Assembly (NCBI GenBank): GCA_009377605.1
Contig: WHTT01000032.1
Span: 1 to 64,000 of the forward strand
Direction of reading: 5' to 3'
DNA: 64,000 bases
Source of the DNA: Luteitalea sp.
GTDB taxonomy: Bacteria > Acidobacteriota > Vicinamibacteria > Vicinamibacterales > Vicinamibacteraceae
Shown here: positions 52,942-62,928 of the stretch, one piece after another
Position numbering within the stretch: the stretch's first letter is position 1
How the letters are laid out: each line of letters begins with the position of its first letter
Position numbers and translations under genes: made by a program
Notes under the pieces: model-generated
Seen by the model: only the letters and a program-made list of their open reading frames with translations
Database searches by the model: none
What the model was told of the DNA's origin: nothing

Positions 52942-55276
52942 TTGTGGTCTTGGTGAAATCGAGGATGTACGCGCCCAGCGGTGGCAGCTCGATGTTCACC
53001 GAGGCGCGGCCATTCTGAAACTGCCCGATCTCCTCGCGGCCCTCCTCCCCGATCCGATTGATGCGCCCGCTCTCTGGCAGGCGCTGCTCGGTCGCCGTCA
53101 GCGTGAAGCGCATGGGTACCGGTTTGTCGGTGATGTTGGCGACGGCCACTCCAACGTCTCCGTCCTTTGCGAGCCAGGCGCCGCACTGTACTGCGGGGAA
53201 GGAATTGTGCCAGGCGTTCGCTGCGCTGTCCTGGCCCGCATAGATTGAAAGCCGGAGAAGATCCGTCTTCACCTCAGGGACGTCGGTTCGGGGTGGGCGG
53301 AGGAAGCTGCCGTACAAAAGATACTTGAGCCCTTGATTCCGAAGACGCGCCAGTCGGAGCAGGTACGCGATCTGTTCGCCGCGCTCCTCGAGCTGCGACG
53401 GGAGGAAGTTGGCGATCATGGGCTGCAGCCCCCAGACGAACGCGCGCGCCTGCTCGAGGAGAAACTGACCGTTGTACCGTGCATCGAGCAACTGCAGGGC
53501 GTCGTTCGGAGCGGTTTCGGCCGGCCACAGATCGTCGTAGGGCGGCGCCGTGAGCGAAGAGTAGTTTCCGAAGCTGACGCCGTAGTCGTGGTACACGGCT
53601 TGGAAGAACGGAATGACCTCCCAGTCGCCGCCCGGCTCCAGGTACCGCTCGCGGCTCACCTGCAGCGTGAGGAACAGATCCAAGTGAGGCAGCCACGCTT
53701 CTCCGCAACCCTCGCCAGCCAGAATCAGGTCACGCGCACCCTTTGCACGCGTGCGGATGTCGCTCGTCAGCTTGGCGAACCCCGGAAGCCAGTAGTTACC
53801 GCCACCCGGAGGATGCCCGTGGTCCTGGCTGTAGCAGAGCACGCTGGAACACGCCTGATCCATGTACACGCCGTCGACGTCGTATTCCTGAACGGCCGCC
53901 TCCGCGAGCCCTGCATACTTGTCTCGCCAAAAGCTGGTCGCCATGCACATGGTCTGGCACTGAGCCTTGGTGAAGGTGTTGTAGACCTCGGACAGGAGCT
54001 CGCCATCGCGGTCGCGCACGGCAAACCGTTCCGCGTTCTCCGCCTTCCAACTGGGCGCCGGTGAGCACCAGAGGCGCTGGTTCATGTACACGATTGCACG
54101 CAGGCCCACCTCGTGTGCCTTTGCGAGGGCACGCCGGAAAGGTCCCGCCCCCTCGCGCGGCGGCAGGTACTCTGGAAACCCGTGATCGTAGGCGCAACCG
54201 TGCCACCAGTGCCAGAAGACGCGGACGGGAAGCCCCAGCTTCGAGCGGAGGAGCGCCGCAGGACCGAGGACGCCAGCGGACCTGCCTCGGTTCCACTCCC
54301 ACAGCCCAGTCTCGAGCGCAGATGTCGGGACGAGCCCTCGAGCCAGTCGGCTCTCACGACACCACGCCTGCTCGATGCCCCAGGCGCGATAGCGTTCTGC
54401 CGCCGTGACCCAGTCGCCGGCGAAGGTGCCGATGAGCGCACCATAGGGCAGGGCGTAGCGACCGGAGCCGACCTCCGCTTGGCCCGGCGCGTTGCTCATC
54501 TCGTAGTTCATCATGCCGGCGTCATCGGCCCAGAACGCAAACGTCTTCCAGAACGCGGCGGTATCGTCACACGCGGTGTAGAGCCCGGGCCCGTCGTGCC
54601 CATAGAGCGCCAGGCACTGTAGCGAGAGCGCGCCGGGGTAGGCCCACTCCCACCTCTGCCGGCCCCCGCCCTCTCGGATACCGAGTCGTCGCGGATTCTT
54701 CGCCAACTGTCCCATCCACTGCGGCACCGCGAGTCGTTCGTTGCCGAGGTCCGGGATGCCGACCACGCGAGGGAAGCGGACCCTGTCAAGCGCCAGATCG
54801 CCGACGTTCTCCAGGCTGATGTTCCACCGGCTCATCGGCGTATCTGGTTCCAAGCTGACCGATACCTCCACACGGAGATCGGGTGCCGCCTTCAAGTCGA
54901 AGTCTTCCCAGATCAACGTGACACTGTGTTCCTCCGACTGCTCCGAGCGGAACGCGCTAGCCCGCGCGGGCGCGATAGTCTCCTGCTCGTCAGCGGCGGC
55001 GATGTTCAGCGCCCAGACATCACCGCCCTGGGTCGCCCCAGCGACGAAGTCCTGCTTCGTGGCCTCGTCAAACAGGCGCAGCAGTCGCCCGTTTCTGCCA
55101 TCGAATGCCAGCTCCAGGTGGCCGTTGGATAGGCGTATCGTGGGCGGGTCCGGCTGCTGCACGGACCACAGCCGACTGAGCGCCCCCAGCGCAACGCCCG
55201 CGCCGGGAACGCTGGCGAAGAAGGTTCTGCGCGGAACGCCGGGGCCCTCGTCCTTGAACATCTTGTGTCTCTTCAT
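52934..55276 (-). CDS. DUF6259 glycoside-hydrolase-like protein, Tat-exported
   Basis: A 780-residue protein with a twin-arginine signal ([20 protein letters not shown]) and an N-terminal beta-sandwich ([20 protein letters not shown]). A TIM-barrel-like section follows, with [36 protein letters not shown] and [13 protein letters not shown]. The aspartate in GVYMDQ and the glutamate in LAGEGCGE are in the places used by retaining glycosidases with such barrels. The domain corresponds to DUF6259, thought to be glycoside-hydrolase related but without a proven substrate. Its ATG overlaps the sulfatase stop by four bases (ATGA). It probably acts on a sulfated glycan or glycoside together with the sulfatase. 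Confidence 0.82.
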   Translation of the reverse strand: MKRHKMFKDEGPGVPRRTFFASVPGAGVALGALSRLWSVQQPDPPTIRLSNGHLELAFDGRNGRLLRLFDEATKQDFVAGATQGGDVWALNIAAADEQETIAPARASAFRSEQSEEHSVTLIWEDFDLKAAPDLRVEVSVSLEPDTPMSRWNISLENVGDLALDRVRFPRVVGIPDLGNERLAVPQWMGQLAKNPRRLGIREGGGRQRWEWAYPGALSLQCLALYGHDGPGLYTACDDTAAFWKTFAFWADDAGMMNYEMSNAPGQAEVGSGRYALPYGALIGTFAGDWVTAAERYRAWGIEQAWCRESRLARGLVPTSALETGLWEWNRGRSAGVLGPAALLRSKLGLPVRVFWHWWHGCAYDHGFPEYLPPREGAGPFRRALAKAHEVGLRAIVYMNQRLWCSPAPSWKAENAERFAVRDRDGELLSEVYNTFTKAQCQTMCMATSFWRDKYAGLAEAAVQEYDVDGVYMDQACSSVLCYSQDHGHPPGGGNYWLPGFAKLTSDIRTRAKGARDLILAGEGCGEAWLPHLDLFLTLQVSRERYLEPGGDWEVIPFFQAVYHDYGVSFGNYSSLTAPPYDDLWPAETAPNDALQLLDARYNGQFLLEQARAFVWGLQPMIANFLPSQLEERGEQIAYLLRLARLRNQGLKYLLYGSFLRPPRTDVPEVKTDLLRLSIYAGQDSAANAWHNSFPAVQCGAWLAKDGDVGVAVANITDKPVPMRFTLTATEQRLPESGRINRIGEEGREEIGQFQNGRASVNIELPPLGAYILDFTKTTIE

Positions 55277-56832
55277 CGGCTAACTTCTGGATACGGGTCC
55301 TTCTCTGGAACCTTCAGCTCTTCTCGCAGGCTCTTCAGCGCTGCCAGCAGCTCGTCTTGCACGTCCTCGTACGCGGGGTCGGCGTAGCGGCTGTGCATCT
55401 CCATGGGATCGGCCGCGAGGTCGAACAGCTCCCATTCGTTGTCCTCGTAGTAGTGGATCAACTTGTGGCGCTCGGTCCGAACGCCGTAGTGCCGCACAAC
55501 GCCACCAGCGCCCGTGGGCTCGTTCTCGTAGTAGTGGTAGTAGAACGTCCGCCGCCAGTCGGACGGCGCGTCACCGGTCTCGAGAATCGGGACCAGGCTG
55601 CGGCCCTGCATATCGTCCGGAACAGCAGCCCCGGCGATTTCCAGCAGCGTCTCCGGGATGTCGATGTTGGAGACCATGGCGTGGCTCTCCGAGCCGGCCT
55701 GGACGAAGCCGGGCCAGCGCACGAGCAATGGCGTCTTGAGCGATTCCTCGTACATCCAGCGCTTGTCGAACCAGCCGTGCTCGCCGATATAGAAGCCCTG
55801 ATCGGAGGTGTAGACGACAATGGTGTTGTCGGCGAGCCCCGTCGCGTCCAGCCAGCGCAGCACGCGCCCGACGTTGTCGTCAAGCGAATCGACCGTGCGC
55901 AGATAGTCCTTGATGTAGCGCTGATACTTCCAGCGAACGAGATCCCGGCCGATGAGGCTCGCCTCCTGGAACGCTGTGTTCTTGGGCTCGTAGATGGCAT
56001 CCCACACCCGCTTCTGCTCGGGTGTCAGTCTCCCGTAGCTGTCCATGTACGCCTGGTAGAGGCGGTCTCCCTTGTCGGGCATGATCTTCAGATCGAATCC
56101 GAAGGTCATGTGGCGATCTATCTCCATCTGTGAATTGCGCGCGGGACTGGCGCGGCCGCTGTAGTCGTCGAACAGGTTGTCTGGCTCTGGAATCGTCATG
56201 CCGTCATAGCGCGTCAGGTGCTTGGGACCGGGCATCCAGTTCCGATGCGGGGCTTTGTGTTGGTACATCAACAGGAATGGCTTGTTCGCGTCCCGCTTCT
56301 TCTGGAGCCAGTCGAGCGCGAGGTCGGTCGTGATGTCGGTGACGTAGCCTTCATGCTGCGTGCGGCCGTTTGAGGTCAGAAAATCGGGGTTGTAGTAATC
56401 GCCCTGCCCCGGCAGCACCTCCCAGTAATCAAAGCCTGTGGGATCGCTTTGGAGGTGCCACTTGCCGACGAGGGCCGTTTGGTAGCCGGCCTTCTGCAGC
56501 AGCTTTGGCATCGTCTGCTGCGAGCCATCGAACGGCGTGCGATTGTCGAGCACGCCGTTGAGATGGCTGTACTTGCCCGTCAGGATGACGGCGCGACTGG
56601 GCGCGCAGATCGAGTTGGTCACCAGTGCATTGCGAAACAGCATCCCTTCGCGCGCGAGGCGGTCGAGGTGAGGCGTGTGGTTGATCCGCGAGCCGTAGGC
56701 CGACATGGCTTGATACGCGTGATCGTCTGCGAGGATGAACAGAATGTTCGGCCGAGATACCTGTCGGTCCGGCGTCCTCGGCGCGCCAACCGCGAGGGAG
56801 ACGAGCACGAGGCAGACGCAGAGAGACTTCAT
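55273..56832 (-). CDS. Type I sulfatase, secreted
   Basis: About 519 residues. A signal peptide ([20 protein letters not shown]) is followed by metal-binding [18 protein letters not shown], the formylglycine motif CAPSR (Cys76) in [38 protein letters not shown], and [20 protein letters not shown]. The GFDYW and [19 protein letters not shown] segments resemble N-acetylglucosamine-6-sulfatase-like enzymes, but the substrate cannot be fixed. ATG 56832 is chosen because the signal peptide starts there; a GTG at 56844 is in frame. It lies second in the operon, 29 bp after the receptor's stop. Base composition matches its neighbours, unlike the other sulfatase at 41.2 kb. Confidence 0.92.
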   Translation of the reverse strand: MKSLCVCLVLVSLAVGAPRTPDRQVSRPNILFILADDHAYQAMSAYGSRINHTPHLDRLAREGMLFRNALVTNSICAPSRAVILTGKYSHLNGVLDNRTPFDGSQQTMPKLLQKAGYQTALVGKWHLQSDPTGFDYWEVLPGQGDYYNPDFLTSNGRTQHEGYVTDITTDLALDWLQKKRDANKPFLLMYQHKAPHRNWMPGPKHLTRYDGMTIPEPDNLFDDYSGRASPARNSQMEIDRHMTFGFDLKIMPDKGDRLYQAYMDSYGRLTPEQKRVWDAIYEPKNTAFQEASLIGRDLVRWKYQRYIKDYLRTVDSLDDNVGRVLRWLDATGLADNTIVVYTSDQGFYIGEHGWFDKRWMYEESLKTPLLVRWPGFVQAGSESHAMVSNIDIPETLLEIAGAAVPDDMQGRSLVPILETGDAPSDWRRTFYYHYYENEPTGAGGVVRHYGVRTERHKLIHYYEDNEWELFDLAADPMEMHSRYADPAYEDVQDELLAALKSLREELKVPEKDPYPEVSR

Positions 56833-56861
56833 GAGGAGTGACACAGGAGCCCACCGTGCGC

Positions 56862-59800
56862 TTACCAGATCAGCCGGGCGCCGAACTGGATCTGCCGTGT
56901 GAAGGTATTGAGCGCCGTGATGCGGCCGAAGTTCGGGTTGCCGAAGGAGCTGTTTGGCTCCAAGAATTCCGGGTGGTTGAAGGCATTGAAGGCTTCCACG
57001 CGGATCTGCAACTGCACACCAGCGGTAATTGACGTCGTCTTGAACAACGAGAGATCGACGTTGTTCTTGCCAGGCGCGCGGACGTCGGTCGTCCGAGCCA
57101 GCCCGACGAGCTCCAGCGTTTCACGCTGACGGAACGCGCCTGTATCGAAGTAGCGCTCGATCGTCCGGTCGCTGGCCGGCAGGCTCGGATCACCCACGAG
57201 CTCCGCGCCGGAGAAGTTCAGCGGGATCCCGGACCCCGCCGAGTAGATCACGTTGAGCTGATAGCCTTCCAAGATCTTGCCGGCGAGCCCGCTCGCGTCG
57301 CCGAGGAACCGGCGGCCTGGACCGAACGGCAGCTCCCACGTGGTGCTCACCGTCAAGAGGTGTGGGACGTCGAAGGCGCTGGCCTCCTCGATCGGCTCGA
57401 GATCGGTATCGTTGAGGAACCGTGTCCGCTCGGTGTGGCGCGATGCCGTGTAGGCGGCGAGCAGGCTGAAGGCCTCCGAGAATCGCCTCGAGACCTTCAA
57501 TTGAAAGGCGTCGTAGCGGCTGGTGCCGATGCTGTCATCGAACATCTCCACCGACGTGAATTGAGGATAGGGACGAAGGAGCTGTCCGCGTGTGGTGGTG
57601 GCACCGCTCAACGGTCCCGACGTGATGAGCCCATCGAAAGGGTTTGGCACCGAATCGTTCAGGATGTTGCGGCCGGTCCCCACGAAGACCTCCCGTGCGT
57701 GGGCGCGGACCGGTTCCGGAATGGCGTTGAGCTCCCGCGTGACCGGGAGCGATCGTCCGAGCGAGCCCGTGTAGGCCACGTCGACCAAGGTCTCCCAGGG
57801 CAGCTCGCGTTGGACGCTGACCTGATACTGATGCGTGTAAGGGTTCGTCCGGTCAGGATTGACGAAGCTGACGCTGTCGCCGACATTCGTCATCAAGCCG
57901 AGATCGGCGCCGCTCGATTGCTGGAGGCCGTTTGGAAACGGGTTGCTGAGCGTGGTTGACGGCGTCAGCATGCCGTCGAAGCTGGTGACCCATGGCGTGC
58001 TGACGCTAAACCCGTGCCTCGTCTCGCCAAGCAGCGTCGTGGGGCCGTAGAACAGTCCGTAGCCGCCCCTGATCACCGTACGAGGGGTCAGGCCGTAGGC
58101 GAAGCCGACGCGCGGGGAGATGTTATTGCGATCCAGGTTGGTGAGCCCACGCGGGTGACCATCGACACCTGCGAACGACAATCCACCCTGCACGCGGAAC
58201 TGATCCAACGGCAGCTCTGGTATCGGATTGGCGGCGTACGCGGCGCGTGCGTCAGCCTCGAGCGGGCTGGCGCTGTCGAAGGCGAAGCCACGATTGAGCG
58301 CGTTCGTTGCGGAGGTATATGCGCCTTCCCACTCGTACCGCAGGCCGAGGTTGACCGTGAGCTTCGAGGTTACCCGCCAGTCGTCCTGGGCGTAGAACGC
58401 ATAGTACGGCGCGCGCTCGTCGACCAGCACGTTGTTGGCGACCTCGCCGCCGGAGCCAAGCCCCAGCAGAAACGACGCGAGCGGATGCCCGCCCATTTGA
58501 GTGGCCGCCTGCGGATTGGGCCCGCGCGTGAAGACCTGATCGAAGCTGTACGAGCCGGCGCCTGCGCCGCCGCGATTATCGCTTTCCGACATCATGATCC
58601 GCGCCTCGCCACCGAGCCGCCAGGTGTGGTGGCCCCAGAGCTTCGTGAGGCTTCCACGCGCCGTATGAACCGCTTCGCGGTTCCAATTCCGCTTGTTGTT
58701 GTTGACGTCGCTCAAGCGGGTCAGCCCATCGATGTCGACTGTCGGCAGGGCCTGCACGGGAAGCGCATCGACCAACGACGCGGGGAAGCCGAGGCCGAGC
58801 AGGTCGGAGCCGACCGAGTCCGCCACCGAAACATCGGTGAACCGCGAGAACCCGTACCGCGCGTTCATGAACATCGTCTTGTTCACGGTGTAGGTGTGAT
58901 CCAGCGATATGCCGGGTGAGTAGAAATCGCGCAGCGTGCCGGTCACGTCGTTCTGGAAAGGGCCCTGAGCGTTCACCTGGAAGTGTCGCCGCGAATATCG
59001 CACGGAAGACTGATGTCGATCGTTGAGCCGGTGATCAATCCGGAACACGTACCCGTCGATCGGAACGGGATCCTTGAACGAGAGACGATAGTTGTTGGCC
59101 CCGGTGATTGGATCCCCGGGCGCGTTGGGCTGCGGATATAGGTTGATCAGCTCGCGTGCGACCGGATCCATCCTCTCGAGCGGGATGCGGTTGCCCGGGA
59201 ACGGATCACGTAGCCAGGTGTCGCCGGCCTGCCGTGTGGTAGCGGGGTCGTAGACGACGACCGGTGCAGCCTCGCCGTTGGGCAGCTCGACGAACGTTTC
59301 GGAGAAGTCGCCCTGGCGTTCCCGCTCCGTTGGCACGGTCGAGAGGAATGCCCTGGACACACCTTCACGCGATCCTTCATAGCTCGCGAAGAAAAAGGTC
59401 CGGCCGCGTCCCTCGTAGAGACCAGGCACGGTGACTGGACCGCCGAGCGAGCCGCCGAAGAGGTTGTAGGTGAACTGGGGCTTGTCATCGGCGAAGAAGT
59501 CCGTTGCATTCAGCGCGGAGTTGCGGTGGAACTCGTAGAGCGAGCCGCTGAGCTGATTGGTTCCAGACTTGGTCGTGGCGTTGATGACGCCGCCCGTGAA
59601 GCGGCCGAACTCGGCGTCGAAGCTGTTGGTCTGGACCTTGAACTCTTGAGTGGCGTCCACCGGAGGCACGAAATGGGTCAGGCCGTCGCTGCCGGTGTTC
59701 GGAACGCCGTCGAGCAGCACTTCGTTGAACCGCCCCTGTCCACCGGAAATGCTGATGCCGTCGAATCGGGCGCTCGTGCGCATGAACGTGCCCGCCTGGG

Positions 59801-60296
59801 TCCGTTGCGTGAACTGCACGCCGGGCACGAGTGCACCCAACGTGAGGACGTTGCGCCCGATGAGCGGCATATCGCTCACGGCGCGGCCGGTGATTACCTC
59901 GCCCCGCGAGGCGTTGCTGGTCTCGAGCAGCGGCGTGGCACGGACCGTCAGGTCTTCGGTCACCGTCCCCGGCGCGAGCTCGATGTCGATCGTCGGTCGT
60001 GCTTGGATCTCCAACCGAATGCCTTCCTGCACGTACGTCCGAAACCCGTCGAGCGCTGCCTCCACTCGGTAGAGGCCTGGCGTCAAGGCGGGGATGATGT
60101 AGTCACCCGACTCATTGCTGATGGCAACCGTCGCGACACTGGTCTCGACGTTCGTGGCGGTCACCGTGACGCCCGGCATGACGCCGCCAGACGAGTCCGT
60201 GACGCGTCCAACGATAGTGGCCCGGAATTCCTGCGCAGCGATGGGGACGGGAAGGAGGAGTAGTAGTGGTAGTCCGAGCACTCTAAGGATGGTCAT
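56862..60296 (-). CDS. Oar-like TonB-dependent receptor with carboxypeptidase-regulatory domain
   Basis: A 1144-residue outer-membrane protein. A signal peptide ([17 protein letters not shown]) precedes a CarboxypepD_reg domain ([20 protein letters not shown]) and the plug ([40 protein letters not shown]). A long barrel ends in [13 protein letters not shown]. The [20 protein letters not shown] motif is the acidobacterial Oar/SusC-like signature. The ATG has AGGAGA seven bases upstream. It heads an operon with a sulfatase, a DUF6259 protein and a DUF3604 protein, so it probably imports the oligosaccharides they release. No SusD homologue accompanies it, as is common in this phylum. Confidence 0.92.
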   Translation of the reverse strand: MTILRVLGLPLLLLLPVPIAAQEFRATIVGRVTDSSGGVMPGVTVTATNVETSVATVAISNESGDYIIPALTPGLYRVEAALDGFRTYVQEGIRLEIQARPTIDIELAPGTVTEDLTVRATPLLETSNASRGEVITGRAVSDMPLIGRNVLTLGALVPGVQFTQRTQAGTFMRTSARFDGISISGGQGRFNEVLLDGVPNTGSDGLTHFVPPVDATQEFKVQTNSFDAEFGRFTGGVINATTKSGTNQLSGSLYEFHRNSALNATDFFADDKPQFTYNLFGGSLGGPVTVPGLYEGRGRTFFFASYEGSREGVSRAFLSTVPTERERQGDFSETFVELPNGEAAPVVVYDPATTRQAGDTWLRDPFPGNRIPLERMDPVARELINLYPQPNAPGDPITGANNYRLSFKDPVPIDGYVFRIDHRLNDRHQSSVRYSRRHFQVNAQGPFQNDVTGTLRDFYSPGISLDHTYTVNKTMFMNARYGFSRFTDVSVADSVGSDLLGLGFPASLVDALPVQALPTVDIDGLTRLSDVNNNKRNWNREAVHTARGSLTKLWGHHTWRLGGEARIMMSESDNRGGAGAGSYSFDQVFTRGPNPQAATQMGGHPLASFLLGLGSGGEVANNVLVDERAPYYAFYAQDDWRVTSKLTVNLGLRYEWEGAYTSATNALNRGFAFDSASPLEADARAAYAANPIPELPLDQFRVQGGLSFAGVDGHPRGLTNLDRNNISPRVGFAYGLTPRTVIRGGYGLFYGPTTLLGETRHGFSVSTPWVTSFDGMLTPSTTLSNPFPNGLQQSSGADLGLMTNVGDSVSFVNPDRTNPYTHQYQVSVQRELPWETLVDVAYTGSLGRSLPVTRELNAIPEPVRAHAREVFVGTGRNILNDSVPNPFDGLITSGPLSGATTTRGQLLRPYPQFTSVEMFDDSIGTSRYDAFQLKVSRRFSEAFSLLAAYTASRHTERTRFLNDTDLEPIEEASAFDVPHLLTVSTTWELPFGPGRRFLGDASGLAGKILEGYQLNVIYSAGSGIPLNFSGAELVGDPSLPASDRTIERYFDTGAFRQRETLELVGLARTTDVRAPGKNNVDLSLFKTTSITAGVQLQIRVEAFNAFNHPEFLEPNSSFGNPNFGRITALNTFTRQIQFGARLIW

Positions 60297-60514
60297 GACG
60301 TCTCCTAGCGCGTAGCTTCCGCCTTGCCATCAAACCTCAACCTTGGTGAAGGCGTCGGCGGCGTGGCTACGTTCGAAGCGCCATGATAGTGGATCGAAAG
60401 GCCGGCGCGCTCCGCAACCGGCACGCATTCTGGTAGCCAGAACCATCGAGAACCCGACACGGACGCCTCGGCGAGGCGACCCTACCACGACGGTAGGGCG
60501 CGTTCACGCTGGCG

Positions 60515-61354
60515 GTGGGCGCGACGACGGAGACCGTTACCGTGACGGCCGACGCTGGGATGGTGCTGTCCGGTCAGGGCGCCTCGGGCGAGGTCCTCAA
60601 CGAGAAGGCGGTGCAGACATTGCCGATCACGTCGCGGAACGTCTACAACTTCCACCTCATCGGCCCGGGCGTGAAGGGCGTTCCCAGCACTGGCTTTGGC
60701 ACCACGCAGTTCCTCGTCGGCGGCCACAACCGCATGTCCTGGTCGATGGATGGCCTGGACAATTCACAGCGGCGCACGGACCGCCAGATTCGGCTGGTCA
60801 TCACGACACCGGAGAACGTGCAGGAGATGCAGGTGCTCACCGGCACTTACTCGGCCGAATTCGGTCGCGCCGCCGGCGGCGTGATCAATGTCGTCTCGCG
60901 ATCGGGCTCGAACCAGCTGCACGGCTCGGCCATAGGGCTACTCCGGCCCAACGCCTGGGCCGCCCGCCCGCCCCTCGCAGAGACGAAGCCGGATCAGGAA
61001 TGGTGGATGGTGGATGGGAATTTGGGTGGCCCCATTCAGCGCGACCGCCTCTTCTTCTTTGCCAACTACGAATACAACCCGCTGAAGGCGCCACGACCGG
61101 TGGTGATCGATCCGGAAGCCGCGCGCCTGCTGGCGCTCCCGGAGGGCGATCTCGGCAATTCTCCGTTCGGTGAGACCTTCCACACACCGAGCGTCAAGGT
61201 CAACTTCAGGGCCTCCGATTATACGGCGTGGGTAAGGAGCGCAGAGACGCCGCGCCAGACCCCGGACACGAACCCTATCGATCCAGCGAATCCTCAGTAC
61301 AATCCAGCAACCGGCTCAGCGCCAGCACCTCGGAACGACGGCGGCATTGGCTGA
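60515..61354 (+). pseudogene. Oar-like receptor, internal plug fragment
   Basis: Encodes the middle of an Oar-like receptor: TETVTVTADAGMVLSGQGAS, the plug motifs LPITSRNVYNFHLIGPGVKG and VLTGTYSAEFGRAAGGVINV, and the first barrel strands (RDRLFFFANYEYNPLKAPRP). The signal peptide and carboxypeptidase-regulatory domain are absent: the frame begins with an internal GTG. After QYNPATG (about 61310) the similarity stops, leaving some 750 residues of barrel missing. It lies divergently 218 bp from the intact Oar-like receptor gene and may be a decayed relative of it. Confidence 0.8.
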
Positions 61355-61434
61355 GAGCCTCCGGAACGGTCCGCGTGCCTCGCTGGCGCGCGTGCGGAGC
61401 GTGCCGGATCATCGCCGCCATCAGAGCTTTCGAG

Positions 61435-61767
61435 CTACGATTCGAGCGCGCGCGCGATGGCGAAGGCGACTCGGTTCCACTGGGCTGTCTCTTCGCCCAA
61501 CTGCCGCCGCCCGGCACGGGTCAGCGTATAGTACTTCGCGCGCCGATTGTTCTCGGACGGCTGCCAGGTCGACGTGAGCCAACCGGCTTCTTCGAGGCGA
61601 TGCAGCGCCGGGAACAGCGATCCGGGCTGCACGACGAAGGTGCCGTCCGTGATCTGCGCGATGCGGCGCGAGACACCCAGACCGTGCAGCTCGCCGGCTG
61701 CGAGCGCCTTGAGGATCAAGAGGTCCAGCGTACCTTGGAGCAGTGTGGCTCGTTCGTGGGATGGCAT
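61435..61767 (-). CDS. PadR-family transcriptional regulator
   Basis: A 110-residue winged-helix protein: LLQGTLDLLILKALAAGELH opens the DNA-binding domain, GSLFPALHRLEEAGWLTSTW is the wing and recognition region, and RRAKYYTLTRAGRRQLGEET is the conserved PadR tail. This short PadR form in Acidobacteriota is usually encoded directly upstream of an ADOP permease. Here the flanks are a receptor fragment and a divergent cytochrome gene, so it is an orphan or now controls the cytochrome/quinoprotein pair. An inverted repeat lies in the divergent gap. Confidence 0.9.
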   Translation of the reverse strand: MPSHERATLLQGTLDLLILKALAAGELHGLGVSRRIAQITDGTFVVQPGSLFPALHRLEEAGWLTSTWQPSENNRRAKYYTLTRAGRRQLGEETAQWNRVAFAIARALES

Positions 61768-61818
61768 CGCCCACTTCCACTATCGACGATCTGTACGAGC
61801 GTGAGTCTGCCAAATAGC

Positions 61819-61837
61819 CCTATCGAATGTCAATAGG
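61819..61837. promoter_or_regulatory. Inverted repeat between padR and the cytochrome gene
   Basis: CCTAT (61819-61823) and ATAGG (61833-61837) are perfect arms around nine bases. Position in the 141-bp divergent gap fits an operator for the PadR protein, but the arms are short. Confidence 0.35.
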
Positions 61838-61908
61838 AGAAGCTGCCTTGCGCCCGTTGCCAGTTCGACCGATGATCGCGGCGGTTCGCAGATGAGAGGA
61901 CGAAACGT

Positions 61909-62928
61909 ATGCGGGTAGGGAACGGTGTGCTGGCCGCGGCAATCGCAGGCCTCGCAATCTCGGTGTCCATCAAGGTGCTGGCCCAGCCCCCGGCCACACA
62001 AGCGCCGGCCACACAGGCCCCGGCCACAGAGGCGCAGCCGACGCAGACGCCAGCCAAGCCGCCTCAGCCGGCCCAAGCCGTACAGACTCCGTCGCAGGGT
62101 GAGCACGGCGGACAGGCACCGGCGGCAACGACGCCACAGGGCGCCGCGGATCGCCGCCGTCGCCCCCGGTTCCCCGCGCACCAGCGCCCGCCTGCGGACC
62201 CGGCGATAGTGGCGCGTGGAAAGGCACTCTACGCCGGGGCGTGCGCCGCCTGTCATGGCGCGGACGCGCGAGGCGGGCAGCTTGGCGGCGTCAACCTGCT
62301 TCGGTCGCAGCTGGTTTTGAACGACAAGGATGGCGAGCTGATTCAACCGGTCGTTCAGAACGGCCGCCCAGGCACGCAGATGCCTCCGATCCCGATGAGC
62401 GCCGACGACATCAAAGCGGTCGCGACGTTCCTCCACGATTTGCAGGCGAAGGGCAGCAACCAGGGCGGGCCGCCCCCAGGCGAGACGGTCCCCCTGAACG
62501 TGCTCGTGGGCGACGCGAAGGCTGGCGCGGAGCTCTTCGCCGCGCGCTGCGCCAGTTGCCATTCGCCGACCGGCGACCTCCGAGGTATCGGGACGAGGAT
62601 TAGCGATGCCAAGACGCTGCAGAACCTGTGGGTCTCCGGCGGCGTCGCCGGCACGGGTGAGGCCGGTTCGGAGGACTCGGACCGGGCGGTCGTGACGGCC
62701 ACGATCACGATGCCGTCGGGCGAGCAGGTCGAAGGGGAGCTCGTGCGGATCGATGATTTCCTGATCACCATTGCGCGTGCCGATGGCCACCAGCGTACCT
62801 TCCGCCGGAGTGGCGATGTTCCAAAGATCGCGATCAGCGATCCGCTGGACGCCCACCGAGCGCTGCTGGCGGTCTACACGAACAAGAACATGCACGACGT
62901 GACGGCGTACCTCGCGAGCTTGAAATGA
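61909..62928 (+). CDS. Di-heme cytochrome c, partner of the downstream quinoprotein
   Basis: A 339-residue periplasmic protein. A signal peptide (VLAAAIAGLAISVSIKVLA) is followed by an Ala/Pro/Gln-rich linker with PATQA repeats, then two heme c motifs, CAACH at 112-116 and CASCH at 214-218. A methionine candidate for the first heme lies in PGTQMPPIPMSADDIKAV. Between the second heme and the C-terminus is a beta-rich insert (VVTATITMPSGEQVEGELVR) not usual in small cytochromes c. GAGAGG lies upstream of the ATG. The stop overlaps the next start (ATGA), so it is coupled to the quinoprotein and should take its electrons. Confidence 0.9.
   Translation: MRVGNGVLAAAIAGLAISVSIKVLAQPPATQAPATQAPATEAQPTQTPAKPPQPAQAVQTPSQGEHGGQAPAATTPQGAADRRRRPRFPAHQRPPADPAIVARGKALYAGACAACHGADARGGQLGGVNLLRSQLVLNDKDGELIQPVVQNGRPGTQMPPIPMSADDIKAVATFLHDLQAKGSNQGGPPPGETVPLNVLVGDAKAGAELFAARCASCHSPTGDLRGIGTRISDAKTLQNLWVSGGVAGTGEAGSEDSDRAVVTATITMPSGEQVEGELVRIDDFLITIARADGHQRTFRRSGDVPKIAISDPLDAHRALLAVYTNKNMHDVTAYLASLK

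Noticed and set aside
61980-62160. The repeated Pro-Ala-Thr-Gln stretch as a minisatellite or mobile repeat
   Set aside because: It lies in frame between a signal peptide and a cytochrome domain and fits an ordinary flexible periplasmic linker.
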